A stretch of 64,000 bases of DNA from NCBI RefSeq assembly GCF_000426765.1, contig NZ_KE384568.1, positions 111,667 to 175,666 of the forward strand, written 5' to 3'. The position numbers were made by a program, and so were the translations under genes. The notes below the pieces were generated by a model. That model was not told the origin of the DNA. It did no database searches and worked only from the letters and a program-made list of their open reading frames with translations. This document shows positions 17,965-27,704 of the stretch, one piece after another. Within the stretch, counting starts at the first letter, position 1; every line of letters begins with the position of its first letter. The DNA is from Vibrio litoralis DSM 17657 (GTDB lineage: Bacteria > Pseudomonadota > Gammaproteobacteria > Enterobacterales > Vibrionaceae).

Positions 17965-18031
17965 TATACCCAAAATAATTGGAGTGGCTGTGAAGAGAAT
18001 AGACGGCAACTTCAAGCATTAAGAGGGTCCC
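17965..18031. repeat. Short intergenic element with ATACCCAAA end
   Basis: TATACCCAAAATAATTGGAG, then GTGGCTGTGAA and CAACTTCAAG. The same order of words occurs at 33105-33166 (ATACCCAAAGTAATGGGAG, TTGCAGTCAA, GCAACTTCAAG), so this is a second, diverged copy. Confidence 0.65.
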
Positions 18032-18131
18032 CACAATCAAAGCAGGAATAATTGTACCTAAACTAATAACTGCTTATACTTCATAGCTCTAACCGCCTCA
18101 TTAATGGGGATATGAATAAACAGGACGTTAC

Positions 18132-20162
18132 ATGAGAAAACTGCTAGCCATTGTTGTCGGCTTGATTTCATTAGTGGTTGTCGCCCTTTCCGCTTCTTAC
18201 GCAGCCTTACACACTAAATATGCCGCTCAGGTAGTCAATACGGTTCTTGAATATGCTTACCAAGATAATATCCAAGTTCGTGACGTCAGTTATTCGTATC
18301 AAGAACCTAAGCATCTACAGCTCGATGGCGTGCTAATTAAACATCAAAATGCTGAACCAATTCTCGTCGAAAAGATGGATATTTGGTTGGGAAAGCATGC
18401 TTGGCTAGATAACCGGCTACAAATTGATAATGTGGTGATTGATGGCATCAGCCTACAAACAGGTTGGCCTAAGCTAGGATTGCCAAACTATATCCAATTA
18501 AACAAATTATCACTGACTAATATCGACTTTGCCGATAACGGTTGGGTCGGTCGAGATCTGAACATTCAGATCAAGCACCCTACACAACGTGACGCTAAGC
18601 TACTGCCGTTTTATGGTGAAGTTCAACTCTCTGCCGGACAACTCTATTGGCAAGGTGAAGCCATCAACAACTTATTTCTTGATGGTGATATAACGCCTGA
18701 GCATTCAACCTTTTACGATATTCGATTCCAGTGGCGCAAAGGCCAATTTTCAGCTCAAGCTACCAAAAAGCAATCACAAAAAATCTGGCAACTGCCTCGT
18801 GTGACAATGAGTGGATTACGCTTACAACAAAATAGCCTCGATAATATTAGCCAACAAAGTATCGATTGGTTTAATCAACAAGCAATGGCAATCAATGATC
18901 TAGAAATCAGCAATTCCAGCATCGAAGTGCCTAATTTTTCAATTAATAATATTAAGCTAACCGCTGAACAGCTTCGCTTACCATTTGATTTTTGGCAGCA
19001 GCAAAATGCCTCTATCTTTGCTACCGCCGATACCATGAGCGCGTTTGGTCAGGCGATTCATTCACCGGCTTTAGATATTAACTTGCAACCCAATATCGCT
19101 AACATCCAAGATATTTCATTAGAAATGCTGCAAGGTAATCTGCACATTCAAGGTCAAGCAACCCCAACTGGTTTCGACTTGTCACAATTCAATATTAATA
19201 ATATGAAATGGATTCCAACCGCCGAATCTAAACAGTTAGCACTGGATTACTTACAGAGCTTACAGTCTCTTAAAGCCAAGATGCTGACCATTAACAATGT
19301 CCAATTTATCGATCTCACCACTTCCCCAGCCAAGCAAGCAACCGGGTTAAGTATTGAGGGTGATAACCTTGAAATAAAGAAACAAGGCGATTGGGGTTTA
19401 TGGCAAGGTGAATTAAGCATTAGTGCCAATCGTGCTAGCTACGATAGCGTTAATAGTAAAAATCTACTGGCCAGTATGCGCAGTGAAAAAGGTCACTTTT
19501 GGCTGGATAAACTGTTTATTCCATTAGAAAATGGCTTAGTCAAAGGCTCTGGAGAGGTGGCATTTAGCCAAACCAGTCAGCCTTGGAAGCTTGATTTGGA
19601 AGCCTCTGGGATCCCGCTACGCTTCTTCTCTCGCTGGTTTAACTTGCCGCTGTATTTAGATGGTATTACCGATTTTACGGTTAACGGTGAAGGCTTATAT
19701 GGCGATCAATTAATATTCAACCATAGTGTCACCGGACAGCTTAATGCCAGCGTAACTCGTGCCACCAGCGATGATGACTTCCAAACCTTATGGCTTCGTA
19801 ATCAAGGTATTGAATTGCCACCCTTGGCACCACCACAAGACCAAGCGACTATCGCAGACTCAGAAGATAGCGCAGACGCAGAAGATAAAACGGCACCAGT
19901 AAAACCTGCTAAGCCAAAAGACAAAAAAGTCCAGCCTGTTACTATCAGCGATATACATTTAGTGGCTGACCGAGGACGTTTATCACTTAAACCATTTAAG
20001 ATTGAAGGCAAAGACTTCTCTGCTCATCTAGGTGGTGAATACGACTTTTTATTCCCAGAAAAAGGCAACCTGCAATATCGATTACAAGGTGAATGCCAAG
20101 CATTAGTGTTTGATTTACTCAGTCATAAAGACTCAGTATTAGTGGAAAATAACTGCCACTAA
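18132..20162 (+). CDS. AsmA family protein
   Basis: Large envelope protein of the AsmA/bridge-like lipid-transfer type. One N-terminal membrane anchor (about residues 4-27, LLAIVVGLISLVVVALSASY) is followed by a long beta-rich periplasmic region with many hydrophobic alternations. The C-terminal half has the AsmA-like segments GSGEVAFSQTSQPWKLDL and VNGEGLYGDQLIFNHSVTG. An Asp/Glu/Lys/Pro-rich linker lies near 575-600. Length 676. Family members act in outer-membrane lipid homeostasis; which paralogue this is cannot be told here. It stands alone; a 162-bp repeat follows 12 bases after the stop. Confidence 0.75.
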   Translation: MRKLLAIVVGLISLVVVALSASYAALHTKYAAQVVNTVLEYAYQDNIQVRDVSYSYQEPKHLQLDGVLIKHQNAEPILVEKMDIWLGKHAWLDNRLQIDNVVIDGISLQTGWPKLGLPNYIQLNKLSLTNIDFADNGWVGRDLNIQIKHPTQRDAKLLPFYGEVQLSAGQLYWQGEAINNLFLDGDITPEHSTFYDIRFQWRKGQFSAQATKKQSQKIWQLPRVTMSGLRLQQNSLDNISQQSIDWFNQQAMAINDLEISNSSIEVPNFSINNIKLTAEQLRLPFDFWQQQNASIFATADTMSAFGQAIHSPALDINLQPNIANIQDISLEMLQGNLHIQGQATPTGFDLSQFNINNMKWIPTAESKQLALDYLQSLQSLKAKMLTINNVQFIDLTTSPAKQATGLSIEGDNLEIKKQGDWGLWQGELSISANRASYDSVNSKNLLASMRSEKGHFWLDKLFIPLENGLVKGSGEVAFSQTSQPWKLDLEASGIPLRFFSRWFNLPLYLDGITDFTVNGEGLYGDQLIFNHSVTGQLNASVTRATSDDDFQTLWLRNQGIELPPLAPPQDQATIADSEDSADAEDKTAPVKPAKPKDKKVQPVTISDIHLVADRGRLSLKPFKIEGKDFSAHLGGEYDFLFPEKGNLQYRLQGECQALVFDLLSHKDSVLVENNCH

Positions 20163-20174
20163 ACACAGCAAATA

Positions 20175-20336
20175 ATACCAATCACACTAATTAGATGATC
20201 AGGAATTGCGTAGGAAAAAGGCTTGAGAACAAGACGAAAATTTTCGATAAGTAGTTATTCTACAATCAAAATTTCCAATGAAGTTATCGAGCCTTTTAAC
20301 AAGTAAGGATGAGCAGATAATCAGTACGATTGGTAT
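20175..20336. repeat. 162-bp structured repeat, copy 1
   Basis: Ends are the perfect inverted repeat ATACCAATC / GATTGGTAT. Inner stems: AAAGGCTTGA with TCGAGCCTTT, AAATTTT with AAAATTT, and GTAG-n5-CTAC. Copies 2 (42215-42376) and 3 (60581-60742) have exactly the same length and layout with different but compensating bases in the stems. It lies between the AsmA gene and the convergent yiiD. Confidence 0.9.
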
Positions 20337-20365
20337 AAAAAATAGCCACATGACTGAAACGTAAA

Positions 20366-20402
20366 TAAAAGGCGGTGATAGAATCAACTATCACCGCCTT
20401 TA
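20366..20402. terminator. Terminator downstream of yiiD, probably bidirectional
   Basis: A 14-bp perfect stem, AAAGGCGGTGATAG and its complement, with a six-base loop. The T-rich tail is better on the minus strand, matching yiiD. Confidence 0.85.
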
Positions 20403-20430
20403 TGCATTTTTTCTGGTTTAATTTAAGCTA

Positions 20431-21354
20431 TTACTTAACCAGCGGCGCTTCGCCTAAAAAGTCTGTCATCAGCATATAGGTGCCGGTAAACTCCACCGCA
20501 GCCACATCACCACTATAAACCGTGACTTTCACGATCACCCGCGCGCGACGTCCATTGACTAAACGATCTAAATCACCACTAATGCCATCTAAAGAAGTCA
20601 CCGCCACTGGGCTCTCTGTCACCGGGGCGCGAAAACGCACTTGGCTATCGGCCAGAATAATATCCGCTTCGAGCCCTTTTTCTCGCATTAACAACCAAGC
20701 CATACCCCACCCCGTTAATGTGGTTAAGGTAAATAATGAGCCAGCAAACATGGTTTCATGTGGGTTGATGTTCGGATTAAGTGGTGCTGAACATTCAAAT
20801 TGGTAACCAGTATATTGGCTAATACGAATCCCCATCGCAGCACAAATGGGGATCTCTTGTCGCCACCGCTTTTGCAATTCATCACACCAGTCAGGACGAC
20901 GTGATACATTGGCACTCTCTTTTAAACGCTTCAACATTTGTTGGTGACGAGTCGGCCCCCTCTCATCACTGAGTTCACCCTGGCTTTCAAAACCATTCTT
21001 GGCGTAAAAGTTAATTGCATCTTCGCGAGAGTTACACACTAAGCGTTTGGCACCCTCTTGTAATGCATAAGACTCTAACGCCACCAAAATCAATGAGCCT
21101 AAACCTTTGCCTCTATGCTGAGGATGCACCGCCATATAGCGTACTTGACCTTCGCTATTAGGAGTTAAATACATACGCCCTACCGCCATAATGCGGCCAC
21201 GCCCATCGACAATCATACGATGAGCACTCATTTCGTCATATTCATCTCGCTCTGATCCTTGCGGTTGATGAAAAGGCTCTCGCAACATTTGCCAGCGAAA
21301 ATAATAATATTTTTGCAAGTCAGATTCGGTTTTTGGCGTCACTAACTTAAACAT
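20431..21354 (-). CDS. yiiD: YiiD-type bifunctional GNAT / thioesterase-fold protein
   Basis: Two domains. Residues about 1-145 are a GNAT acyltransferase with the acetyl-CoA loop VRYMAVHPQHRGKGLGSLI and NFYAKNGF. Residues about 165-300 are the YiiD C-terminal thioesterase-like hot-dog fold (NINPHETMFAGSLFTLTTLTGWGMAW). The E. coli homologue YiiD (also FabY/MadA) has been linked to malonyl-ACP decarboxylation and initiation of fatty acid synthesis; I take that from the family, not from the sequence. The order yiiD, dtd, yihY is the same as in E. coli. Length 307. Confidence 0.87.
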   Translation of the reverse strand: MFKLVTPKTESDLQKYYYFRWQMLREPFHQPQGSERDEYDEMSAHRMIVDGRGRIMAVGRMYLTPNSEGQVRYMAVHPQHRGKGLGSLILVALESYALQEGAKRLVCNSREDAINFYAKNGFESQGELSDERGPTRHQQMLKRLKESANVSRRPDWCDELQKRWRQEIPICAAMGIRISQYTGYQFECSAPLNPNINPHETMFAGSLFTLTTLTGWGMAWLLMREKGLEADIILADSQVRFRAPVTESPVAVTSLDGISGDLDRLVNGRRARVIVKVTVYSGDVAAVEFTGTYMLMTDFLGEAPLVK

Positions 21355-21413
21355 GTAAATCCCTTACTATTTAATATTCGTTTACTAGGGTCTTTTGACC
21401 TTTCGTTATTACT

Positions 21414-21851
21414 TTAAACTTGTAACCAGAAGGTCACCGGTCCGTCGTTGATCAGCGCCACTTTCATATCAGCGGCAAATTGTCCGTTTTCAGTATGAAC
21501 ATCCGCTTGCTGACAGCACTGTGAAAAATGGTGGTATAACCTTTCTGCTTCTTGTGGATCGGCGCCTTTAGAAAAGCTTGGACGCATGCCTTTTTGCGTA
21601 TCCGCAGGTAAGGTAAATTGCGATACCACTAATACTTCGCCAACCGCTTGCTTCACATTGAGGTTCATTTTTCCTTGGTCATCTTCAAAAATTCGATAAC
21701 CTAATACTCGTTCGCTCAAGCGTTTGGCTTTTGCTTCATCATCGCCTTTTTCTACCCCTAGTAGCACCAATAAACCTTGATTAATACTACCGACAATCTC
21801 ACCATCTACCTTAACACTGGCTTCACTGACTCTTTGGATCAAAGCAATCAC
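21414..21851 (-). CDS. dtd: D-aminoacyl-tRNA deacylase
   Basis: Hydrolyses D-Tyr-tRNA and other mischarged D-aminoacyl-tRNAs. The two catalytic signatures are present: SQFTLPAD near residues 77-84 and the Gly-Pro motif NDGPVTFW near the C-terminus. Length 145 is exact for the family. The start overlaps the yihY stop by four bases, so the two are coupled. Confidence 0.96.
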   Translation of the reverse strand: MIALIQRVSEASVKVDGEIVGSINQGLLVLLGVEKGDDEAKAKRLSERVLGYRIFEDDQGKMNLNVKQAVGEVLVVSQFTLPADTQKGMRPSFSKGADPQEAERLYHHFSQCCQQADVHTENGQFAADMKVALINDGPVTFWLQV

Positions 21852-22729
21852 AGATCATTCCTTTTACGACTAAATTGTTCTTTTAACTTTTGTAGTGGAT
21901 GGTATGGCTCTTCATCATACCAGTCTTCTCGTTCGCCAAGGCTTGCGGTCACTTCCGCACCGACCAATACGATAAACCAACATAAATACACCCAGACAAA
22001 CAAAATAGGTATCGCAGCCAGTGCCCCATAAATCAATTGATAAGAAGGAAAGGCAGTAATATACATCGCGAAGCCTTTTTTCGAGAATTCGAAGAGTAAC
22101 CCCGCCACTAAAGCACCAGTGCAAGCATGGAAGAATTTCACTTTAATATTTGGCACTAACATATACAAGACGACGAAAGTCGACATCGATAAAATCATAG
22201 GCAAAATTCGGTAAATACCACTGACCACTTCTAGGCTAATATATTGCTCTGACGTGATATATGAACTCAACGCTAAACTGGCACCCATCAATAAAGGGCC
22301 TAAAGTTAATACCATCCAATACATGGAAAATGAATAAACTAAACGACGTTTACGCTTCACTCGCCAAATAAAATTCAAATTCTTATCGATAGTAGAAACC
22401 AACATCATGGCGGTAATAAAAACAAAGGCACCACCAATTGCCGTCATACTTGAGGTATTAGAAACAAAGATATTCAACGCATTTTTGACCGCATCCCCAG
22501 CGGCTGGCATAAAGTTAAGAAAAACAAACTCTTGAATTTGTTCCGTAATGCCGTGAAAAACAGGAAATTGAGATAGCGTTGTGACTAGAACCGTCACCAA
22601 TGGCACCAGTGATAGTAGTGAAATATAAGCCATATAGCCGGCATTCACCGCTAACCGATCACGAACGATGCGATCCTTTAGGTACACCAAATAATGGATA
22701 CATACACTGATTTTTTTGTCCATCATCAC
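21848..22729 (-). CDS. yihY: YihY family inner-membrane protein
   Basis: Polytopic membrane protein of the YihY/virulence factor BrkB family, once misnamed ribonuclease BN. About six hydrophobic segments are visible, with the family motifs RLAVNAGYMAYISLLSLVP and LIYGALAAIPILFVWVYLCW. Molecular function is unknown. Length 293. The start may be any of the first three Met codons. It is upstream of dtd with a four-base overlap. Confidence 0.9.
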   Translation of the reverse strand: MMMDKKISVCIHYLVYLKDRIVRDRLAVNAGYMAYISLLSLVPLVTVLVTTLSQFPVFHGITEQIQEFVFLNFMPAAGDAVKNALNIFVSNTSSMTAIGGAFVFITAMMLVSTIDKNLNFIWRVKRKRRLVYSFSMYWMVLTLGPLLMGASLALSSYITSEQYISLEVVSGIYRILPMILSMSTFVVLYMLVPNIKVKFFHACTGALVAGLLFEFSKKGFAMYITAFPSYQLIYGALAAIPILFVWVYLCWFIVLVGAEVTASLGEREDWYDEEPYHPLQKLKEQFSRKRNDL

Positions 22730-22767
22730 GTCCCTAATGATTGATTCATGTATTTTTTAAGCATAAT

Positions 22768-22798
22768 AAAAAAGCCGATGCATTAATAGCATCGGCTC
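22768..22798 (-). terminator. Terminator after typA
   Basis: On the minus strand AGCCGATGC, a seven-base loop, GCATCGGCT, then six T. Confidence 0.88.
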
Positions 22799-22832
22799 AA
22801 ATTGTGCATTAATGTTGAGTTAATACCAATTA

Positions 22833-24662
22833 TTATTTAGGAGCACGACCCGCACGTTTACGCTCATTTTCAGTCAAATGACGCTTACGGATACGGATGC
22901 TTTCTGGTGTTACTTCTACTAGTTCATCATCATCGATGAATTCTAAAGCTTGCTCTAGAGTGAACTTAATAGCAGGCGAAAGCGTTTGAGCTTCATCTGT
23001 ACCAGAGGCACGAACGTTAGTTAGCTGCTTACCTTTCAGACAGTTAACGGTTAAGTCGTTGTTACGGTTATGAATACCAATAACTTGACCTTCATAAACT
23101 TCATCAGCGTGCTCTGCAAATAAACGACCACGATCTTGTAAGTTAAACAATGCGTACGTTAGTGCTTTACCGGTTGCATTCGAGATTAATACACCGTTGC
23201 TACGTTGACCGATTACGCCACCTTTATGGTCGTCGTAACGCTCAAACGTATGGTAAAGAAGACCAGAACCTGAAGTCAGTGTTAGGAACTCAGTTTGGAA
23301 ACCAATCAAGCCACGAGAAGGCATGTAGAAGTCCATGCGAACACGGCCTTTACCATCTGGTGCCATATCAGTTAGCTCACCTTTACGGATACCGATGTTT
23401 TCCATGATGCCACCTTGGTGCTCTTCAAGCACATCGATAGTCACTTTTTCAAACGGTTCCATTAGTTTGCCATCAATTTCTTTTTCGATAACTTCTGGAC
23501 GTGATACTGCAAGCTCGAAGCCTTCACGACGCATGTTTTCGATCAGAATTGAAAGGTGAAGTTCACCACGACCTGATACTTTGAATTTATCTGGATCGTC
23601 TGTTTGCTCAACGCGTAATGCTACGTTGTGCACTAATTCTTTTTCTAGACGCTCAAGGATGTTACGTGAAGTCACGAACTTACCTTCTTTACCCGCGAAC
23701 GGAGAAGTGTTTACTTGGAACGTCATAGTTACTGTTGGTTCATCAACCGATAACGGCGTCATTGGTTCAACATTGTTTACATCACAGATGGTGTCAGAGA
23801 TTTTAAGCTCACCAAGACCAGTAATTGCGATGATGTCACCCGCGTTAGCTTGTTCAACTTCGTGACGCTCAAGACCAAGGTAACCTAGAACCGTACCCAC
23901 TTTACCGTTACGTTTCTTACCATCAGCACCAACGATAGTCACTTGTTGGTTTGGTTTAACGCTACCGCGAGTTACACGACATACACCGATTACACCAACG
24001 TAAGAGTTGTAATCAAGTTGAGACACCTGCATTTGCAGTGAACCTTGGATATCAACATTTGGACATTCAACGTTATCAACGATTGCTTGGAATAGTGGTT
24101 CCATGTTCTCGCCAGTTTCGCCTTCTTCCAAAGTTGCCCAACCGTTTAATGCTGAAGCGTAAACCACTTGGAAGTCTAGTTGCTCATCGGTTGCACCTAG
24201 GTTGTCAAATAGGTCGAATACTTGATCCATAACCCAATCAGGACGAGCACCAGGGCGGTCGATTTTATTGATAACAACGATTGGCTTCAAGCCGTGTGCG
24301 AATGCTTTTTGAGTTACGAAACGCGTTTGAGGCATAGGACCATCAACCGCATCAACGATAAGAAGCACCGAGTCAACCATTGACATAATACGCTCAACTT
24401 CACCACCGAAATCGGCGTGTCCAGGGGTATCGACGATATTGATTCGGTAATCGTTCCAGTCAATCGCGGTATTTTTCGCAAGAATGGTAATACCACGCTC
24501 TTTTTCGATGTCGTTCGAATCCATGACGCGCTCTTCAGCTTCACCACGAGATTCAAGCGTACCCGATTGTTGTAATAGCTTATCAACCAAAGTCGTTTTA
24601 CCGTGGTCAACGTGCGCGATAATCGCGATATTTCTTAACTTATCAATCTGTGGAGTAGTCAT
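22833..24662 (-). CDS. typA: Translational GTPase TypA/BipA
   Basis: Ribosome-associated EF-G-like GTPase needed for 50S assembly at low temperature and for stress adaptation. G1 AHVDHGKTTLVDKLL near residue 16, switch II DTPGHADF, and G4 NKIDRPGA are intact, followed by domain II, EF-G domains III and V, and the TypA-specific C-terminal domain (QDRGRLFAEHADEVYEGQ, RIRKRHLTENERKRAGRAPK). Length 609. It stands alone, divergent from glnA with 624 bases between. Confidence 0.98.
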   Translation of the reverse strand: MTTPQIDKLRNIAIIAHVDHGKTTLVDKLLQQSGTLESRGEAEERVMDSNDIEKERGITILAKNTAIDWNDYRINIVDTPGHADFGGEVERIMSMVDSVLLIVDAVDGPMPQTRFVTQKAFAHGLKPIVVINKIDRPGARPDWVMDQVFDLFDNLGATDEQLDFQVVYASALNGWATLEEGETGENMEPLFQAIVDNVECPNVDIQGSLQMQVSQLDYNSYVGVIGVCRVTRGSVKPNQQVTIVGADGKKRNGKVGTVLGYLGLERHEVEQANAGDIIAITGLGELKISDTICDVNNVEPMTPLSVDEPTVTMTFQVNTSPFAGKEGKFVTSRNILERLEKELVHNVALRVEQTDDPDKFKVSGRGELHLSILIENMRREGFELAVSRPEVIEKEIDGKLMEPFEKVTIDVLEEHQGGIMENIGIRKGELTDMAPDGKGRVRMDFYMPSRGLIGFQTEFLTLTSGSGLLYHTFERYDDHKGGVIGQRSNGVLISNATGKALTYALFNLQDRGRLFAEHADEVYEGQVIGIHNRNNDLTVNCLKGKQLTNVRASGTDEAQTLSPAIKFTLEQALEFIDDDELVEVTPESIRIRKRHLTENERKRAGRAPK

Positions 24663-25033
24663 GCAATTCGGTTCACTTATGTAAGACGCCCAGACACTGG
24701 ACGAATTTGATTTAAAAAACGGTCGTAAATGTATCAGATTTTCCGAAAAAACCTAGGAATATGTCACATTAACGGACAAATATTACCCGAAAATGACTAT
24801 TTTAGTGTAAACCACGTTAAGCATTTTCGCTTAATCGTCAGTTACCCTTTGGTTAAAAGAAAAAAATAGACAGCCTAATCAACAAGATAGAACACTCTCC
24901 CCCTTCAGTCTTTTAAAACTGCATAAAAAAATAGAAATAATGCGCTCTACACACCATGTTGCATATTTACCTTAGTTTTCACATTGACAAATCGATCAAT
25001 TCTCGGCTGAATAGGACGAGTTATTTAACCGTT

Positions 25034-25103
25034 TGCATCACCACGGTGCGTAGCGCACCAATATTGTGCAACCGAAACCCAAAATAGTGCAAGTAAATGC
25101 ACT
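25034..25103 (+). promoter_or_regulatory. Three NtrC-like sites upstream of glnA
   Basis: Dyads of the TGCACCA-n-TGGTGCA type: TGCATCACCACGGTGCG (25034-25050), CGCACCAATATTGTGCA (25054-25070) and GTGCAAGTAAATGCAC (25087-25102). Their centres are about 139, 119 and 86 bases upstream of the start expected from the sigma-54 promoter, a usual enhancer distance. Confidence 0.75.
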
Positions 25104-25153
25104 CTATTGGCATAAATAATTTTATCTTTATGTTTTTAAAGGATTTATTTTTT

Positions 25154-25169
25154 TGGCACGATTTTAGCT
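25154..25169 (+). promoter_or_regulatory. Sigma-54 promoter of glnA
   Basis: TGGCACG at the -24 position and TAGCT at the -12 position, against consensus TGGCACG-n4-TTGCW; one mismatch. It lies 118 bases before the glnA start, downstream of the three NtrC-like sites. Confidence 0.8.
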
Positions 25170-25286
25170 TTACTCAAAGCATCGTTGATTACTTTTTATA
25201 GAATCAAGATCGCTAAAAGCTAGATTCATTAGTTTGAATCTCTTTTATCGTTCAAACAGTATTAATAACACCGGAGGTTATCCAAG

Positions 25287-26696
25287 ATGTCAGTAGAAAA
25301 TGTACTCTCTCTGATCACAGAAAACGAAGTTAAGTTTGTTGATTTACGCTTTACCGATACCAAAGGTAAAGAACAACATATCTCAATTCCAGCTCACCAA
25401 GTCGATGCTGACTTCTTTGAAGACGGTAAAATGTTTGATGGCTCTTCAGTTGCCGGCTGGAAAGGCATTAACGAATCAGACATGGTGATGATGCCAGATG
25501 CATCAAGCGCCGTTTTAGACCCATTCACCGAAGATGCCACGCTTAATATCCGTTGTGACATCCTAGAGCCTGCCACAATGCAAGGCTACGATCGTGACCC
25601 ACGTTCAATCGCAAAACGCGCTGAAGATCATATGCGTGCAGCAGGCTTTGCTGACACGGTATTAATTGGTCCAGAACCAGAGTTCTTCTTATTTGATGAT
25701 GTGAAGTTCGGCAATGATATTTCTGGTTCATTCTTCAAGCTTGATGATGTTGAAGCTTGTTGGAATACCGGCACTGAATATGAAGGCGGTAACAAAGGTC
25801 ACCGTCCAGGTGTGAAAGGCGGTTATTTCCCAGTAGCACCCGTTGATTCATCTCAAGACATTCGTTCAGCAATGTGTTTAATCATGGAAGAAATGGGCTT
25901 AGTTGTTGAAGCGCATCACCATGAAGTAGCGACTGCAGGTCAAAATGAAATCGCAACTCGTTTTAACACCTTAACTGAAAAAGCCGATGAGATTCAGATC
26001 TACAAATATGTGGTTCATAACGTCGCTCATGCTTACGGTAAAACTGCCACCTTTATGCCTAAGCCACTCGTTGGTGATAACGGCTCTGGTATGCACGTGC
26101 ACATGTCACTTGCGAAAGATGGGGTTAACCTATTTGCGGGTGATAAGTACGGCGGCTTATCTGAAATGGCGCTTTACTACATTGGTGGCGTGATCAAGCA
26201 TGCGCGTGCGATTAACGCCTTTGCTAACCCATCAACTAACTCATACAAGCGTCTAGTACCAGGATTCGAAGCACCAGTTATGCTTGCATACTCTGCACGT
26301 AACCGTTCTGCATCAATTCGTATCCCAGTAGTACCAAGCCCGAAAGCGCGTCGTATCGAAGCTCGCTTCCCAGATCCAGCAGCTAACCCATACCTAGCGT
26401 TTGCGGCATTGCTAATGGCTGGTCTTGACGGTATTAAGAACAAGATCCACCCTGGCGATGCTATGGATAAAGACTTGTACGACCTACCGGCAGAAGAAGC
26501 GGCTGAGATTCCAAAAGTAGCAGAATCTCTCGAGATCGCTCTTAAAGCACTAGACGAAGACCGTGAATTCTTAACTTCTGGTGGCGTATTCTCTGATGAT
26601 TTCATCGATTCTTATATCGACCTGAAATCAAAAGATGTTGAGCGTGTTAACATGGCAACGCACCCATTAGAGTTTGAATTGTACTACTCGGTATAA
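25287..26696 (+). CDS. glnA: Glutamine synthetase type I
   Basis: Makes glutamine from glutamate, ammonia and ATP. It is a 469-residue dodecameric class I-beta enzyme: MFDGSSVAGWKGI near the N-terminus, the metal site motif EPEFFLFD, the ATP motif KPLVGDNGSGMHVH, and the adenylylation site in DLYDLPAEE (Tyr398), so GlnE control is expected. A GGAGGT ribosome site precedes the ATG. Expression is by sigma-54 with NtrC from the enhancer sites. DUF4124 and glnL-glnG follow. Confidence 0.98.
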   Translation: MSVENVLSLITENEVKFVDLRFTDTKGKEQHISIPAHQVDADFFEDGKMFDGSSVAGWKGINESDMVMMPDASSAVLDPFTEDATLNIRCDILEPATMQGYDRDPRSIAKRAEDHMRAAGFADTVLIGPEPEFFLFDDVKFGNDISGSFFKLDDVEACWNTGTEYEGGNKGHRPGVKGGYFPVAPVDSSQDIRSAMCLIMEEMGLVVEAHHHEVATAGQNEIATRFNTLTEKADEIQIYKYVVHNVAHAYGKTATFMPKPLVGDNGSGMHVHMSLAKDGVNLFAGDKYGGLSEMALYYIGGVIKHARAINAFANPSTNSYKRLVPGFEAPVMLAYSARNRSASIRIPVVPSPKARRIEARFPDPAANPYLAFAALLMAGLDGIKNKIHPGDAMDKDLYDLPAEEAAEIPKVAESLEIALKALDEDREFLTSGGVFSDDFIDSYIDLKSKDVERVNMATHPLEFELYYSV

Positions 26697-26754
26697 TCAA
26701 ACCGGTTAACCTGATCAGATTTATTTTGTAACGGTGTAAACCCAATGAAAATTT

Positions 26755-26785
26755 TAGGCTCGCCTCTCAGGTGAGCCTTTTTTTT
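26755..26785 (+). terminator. Terminator after glnA
   Basis: AGGCTCgCCT, a short loop, AGGtGAGCCT, then eight T. Confidence 0.9.
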
Positions 26786-26869
26786 ATTGTCGCCACACAA
26801 CCATCAATTAAGCTATCCATAAGCAGTAAATAATAAGCAATCATCAACACGACGATCACGGTGCCCATT

Positions 26870-27529
26870 ATGAAACGGATCCACATACCAGTATTGTTAT
26901 TTAGCCTGATCATGAGTCAAGCTACTCTGGCAGGACAAGTTTATAAATGGACAGATAGTAAAGGGGTGACACACTTTAGTGACAGTCCACCACCAGCAAA
27001 AGCCGATAGCAAAGAAGTGCTTTCTCTGCCGGATATAAAAGCCCCGGCTCCAGAACCTCAATACAGCGACAGTACTCAAGTTGTTCAAGCGCAAAGCTCA
27101 GCGGCTAGCTCGCTTGGGTCAACTGAAGCTCAAGATTCACCTGAAACCCAAGATATGGTGAATACCACTATTCCTACAGAAAAGAGTGAATTAGCTAAAG
27201 ACAAACAAAAAACCACAAAGCTATCATCAGAGGTGGATAAAAAGATTGATCTAAAGATTATTAGCCTACAAGACGATCAAACCATCCGTAGTAATCGAGG
27301 CTTTATTACGGTGCAAGTTGAGCTCAGTAAGAAGTTAGGAGTAGGCCAGTCATTGCAATTAATGATGGATACGCAGCCTTATGGTGCGCCACAGACACCA
27401 TCTTTATGGGAATTAAAAAATATAGACCGAGGCTCACATACCTTTTCGGTAAATGTTGTCGAAAGCGGCAAGGTTATTGCATCATCCAATACAATCACAG
27501 TGCACCTACATAGAACAACTGTGAAGTAG
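26870..27529 (+). CDS. Secreted DUF4124 protein
   Basis: The start is set at the ATG of MKRIHIPVLLF; a GTG nine bases upstream is in frame but gives nothing characteristic. A signal peptide (about residues 1-21, ending TLAG) is followed at once by the DUF4124 motif GQVYKWTDSKGVTHFSD. A Ser/Gln/Glu-rich low-complexity linker spans about 55-120, and a C-terminal Ig-like beta domain (about 125-215) follows. Function unknown; it is a periplasmic or surface protein. It lies between glnA and glnL, as in other vibrios, but has no evident nitrogen role. Confidence 0.82.
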   Translation: MKRIHIPVLLFSLIMSQATLAGQVYKWTDSKGVTHFSDSPPPAKADSKEVLSLPDIKAPAPEPQYSDSTQVVQAQSSAASSLGSTEAQDSPETQDMVNTTIPTEKSELAKDKQKTTKLSSEVDKKIDLKIISLQDDQTIRSNRGFITVQVELSKKLGVGQSLQLMMDTQPYGAPQTPSLWELKNIDRGSHTFSVNVVESGKVIASSNTITVHLHRTTVK

Positions 27530-27667
27530 AAGTATGATCTATAAAGCATAAGCCGTTAACCCTAGCTAAAATAAGCAGCCAGCTTAGCTAACTGCTTAAA
27601 AACAAAACCTAAAAACACTATTTTGTTTGTGCTCAATTTTATCATGCTCCATACTGAAACTTTCAAG

Positions 27668-27684
27668 TGCACCTTTTTAGTGCA
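27668..27684 (+). promoter_or_regulatory. NtrC operator in front of glnL
   Basis: TGCACCTTTTTAGTGCA, a 17-bp dyad TGCAC-n7-GTGCA. It lies 20 bases before the preferred glnL start. In enteric bacteria NtrC represses the glnL promoter through such a site. Confidence 0.7.
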
Positions 27685-27704
27685 ACATAATGGATGTGAG
27701 CATA

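Noticed and set aside
20199..20387. 62-codon minus-strand frame
   Set aside because: It lies inside the 162-bp repeat and a terminator hairpin.
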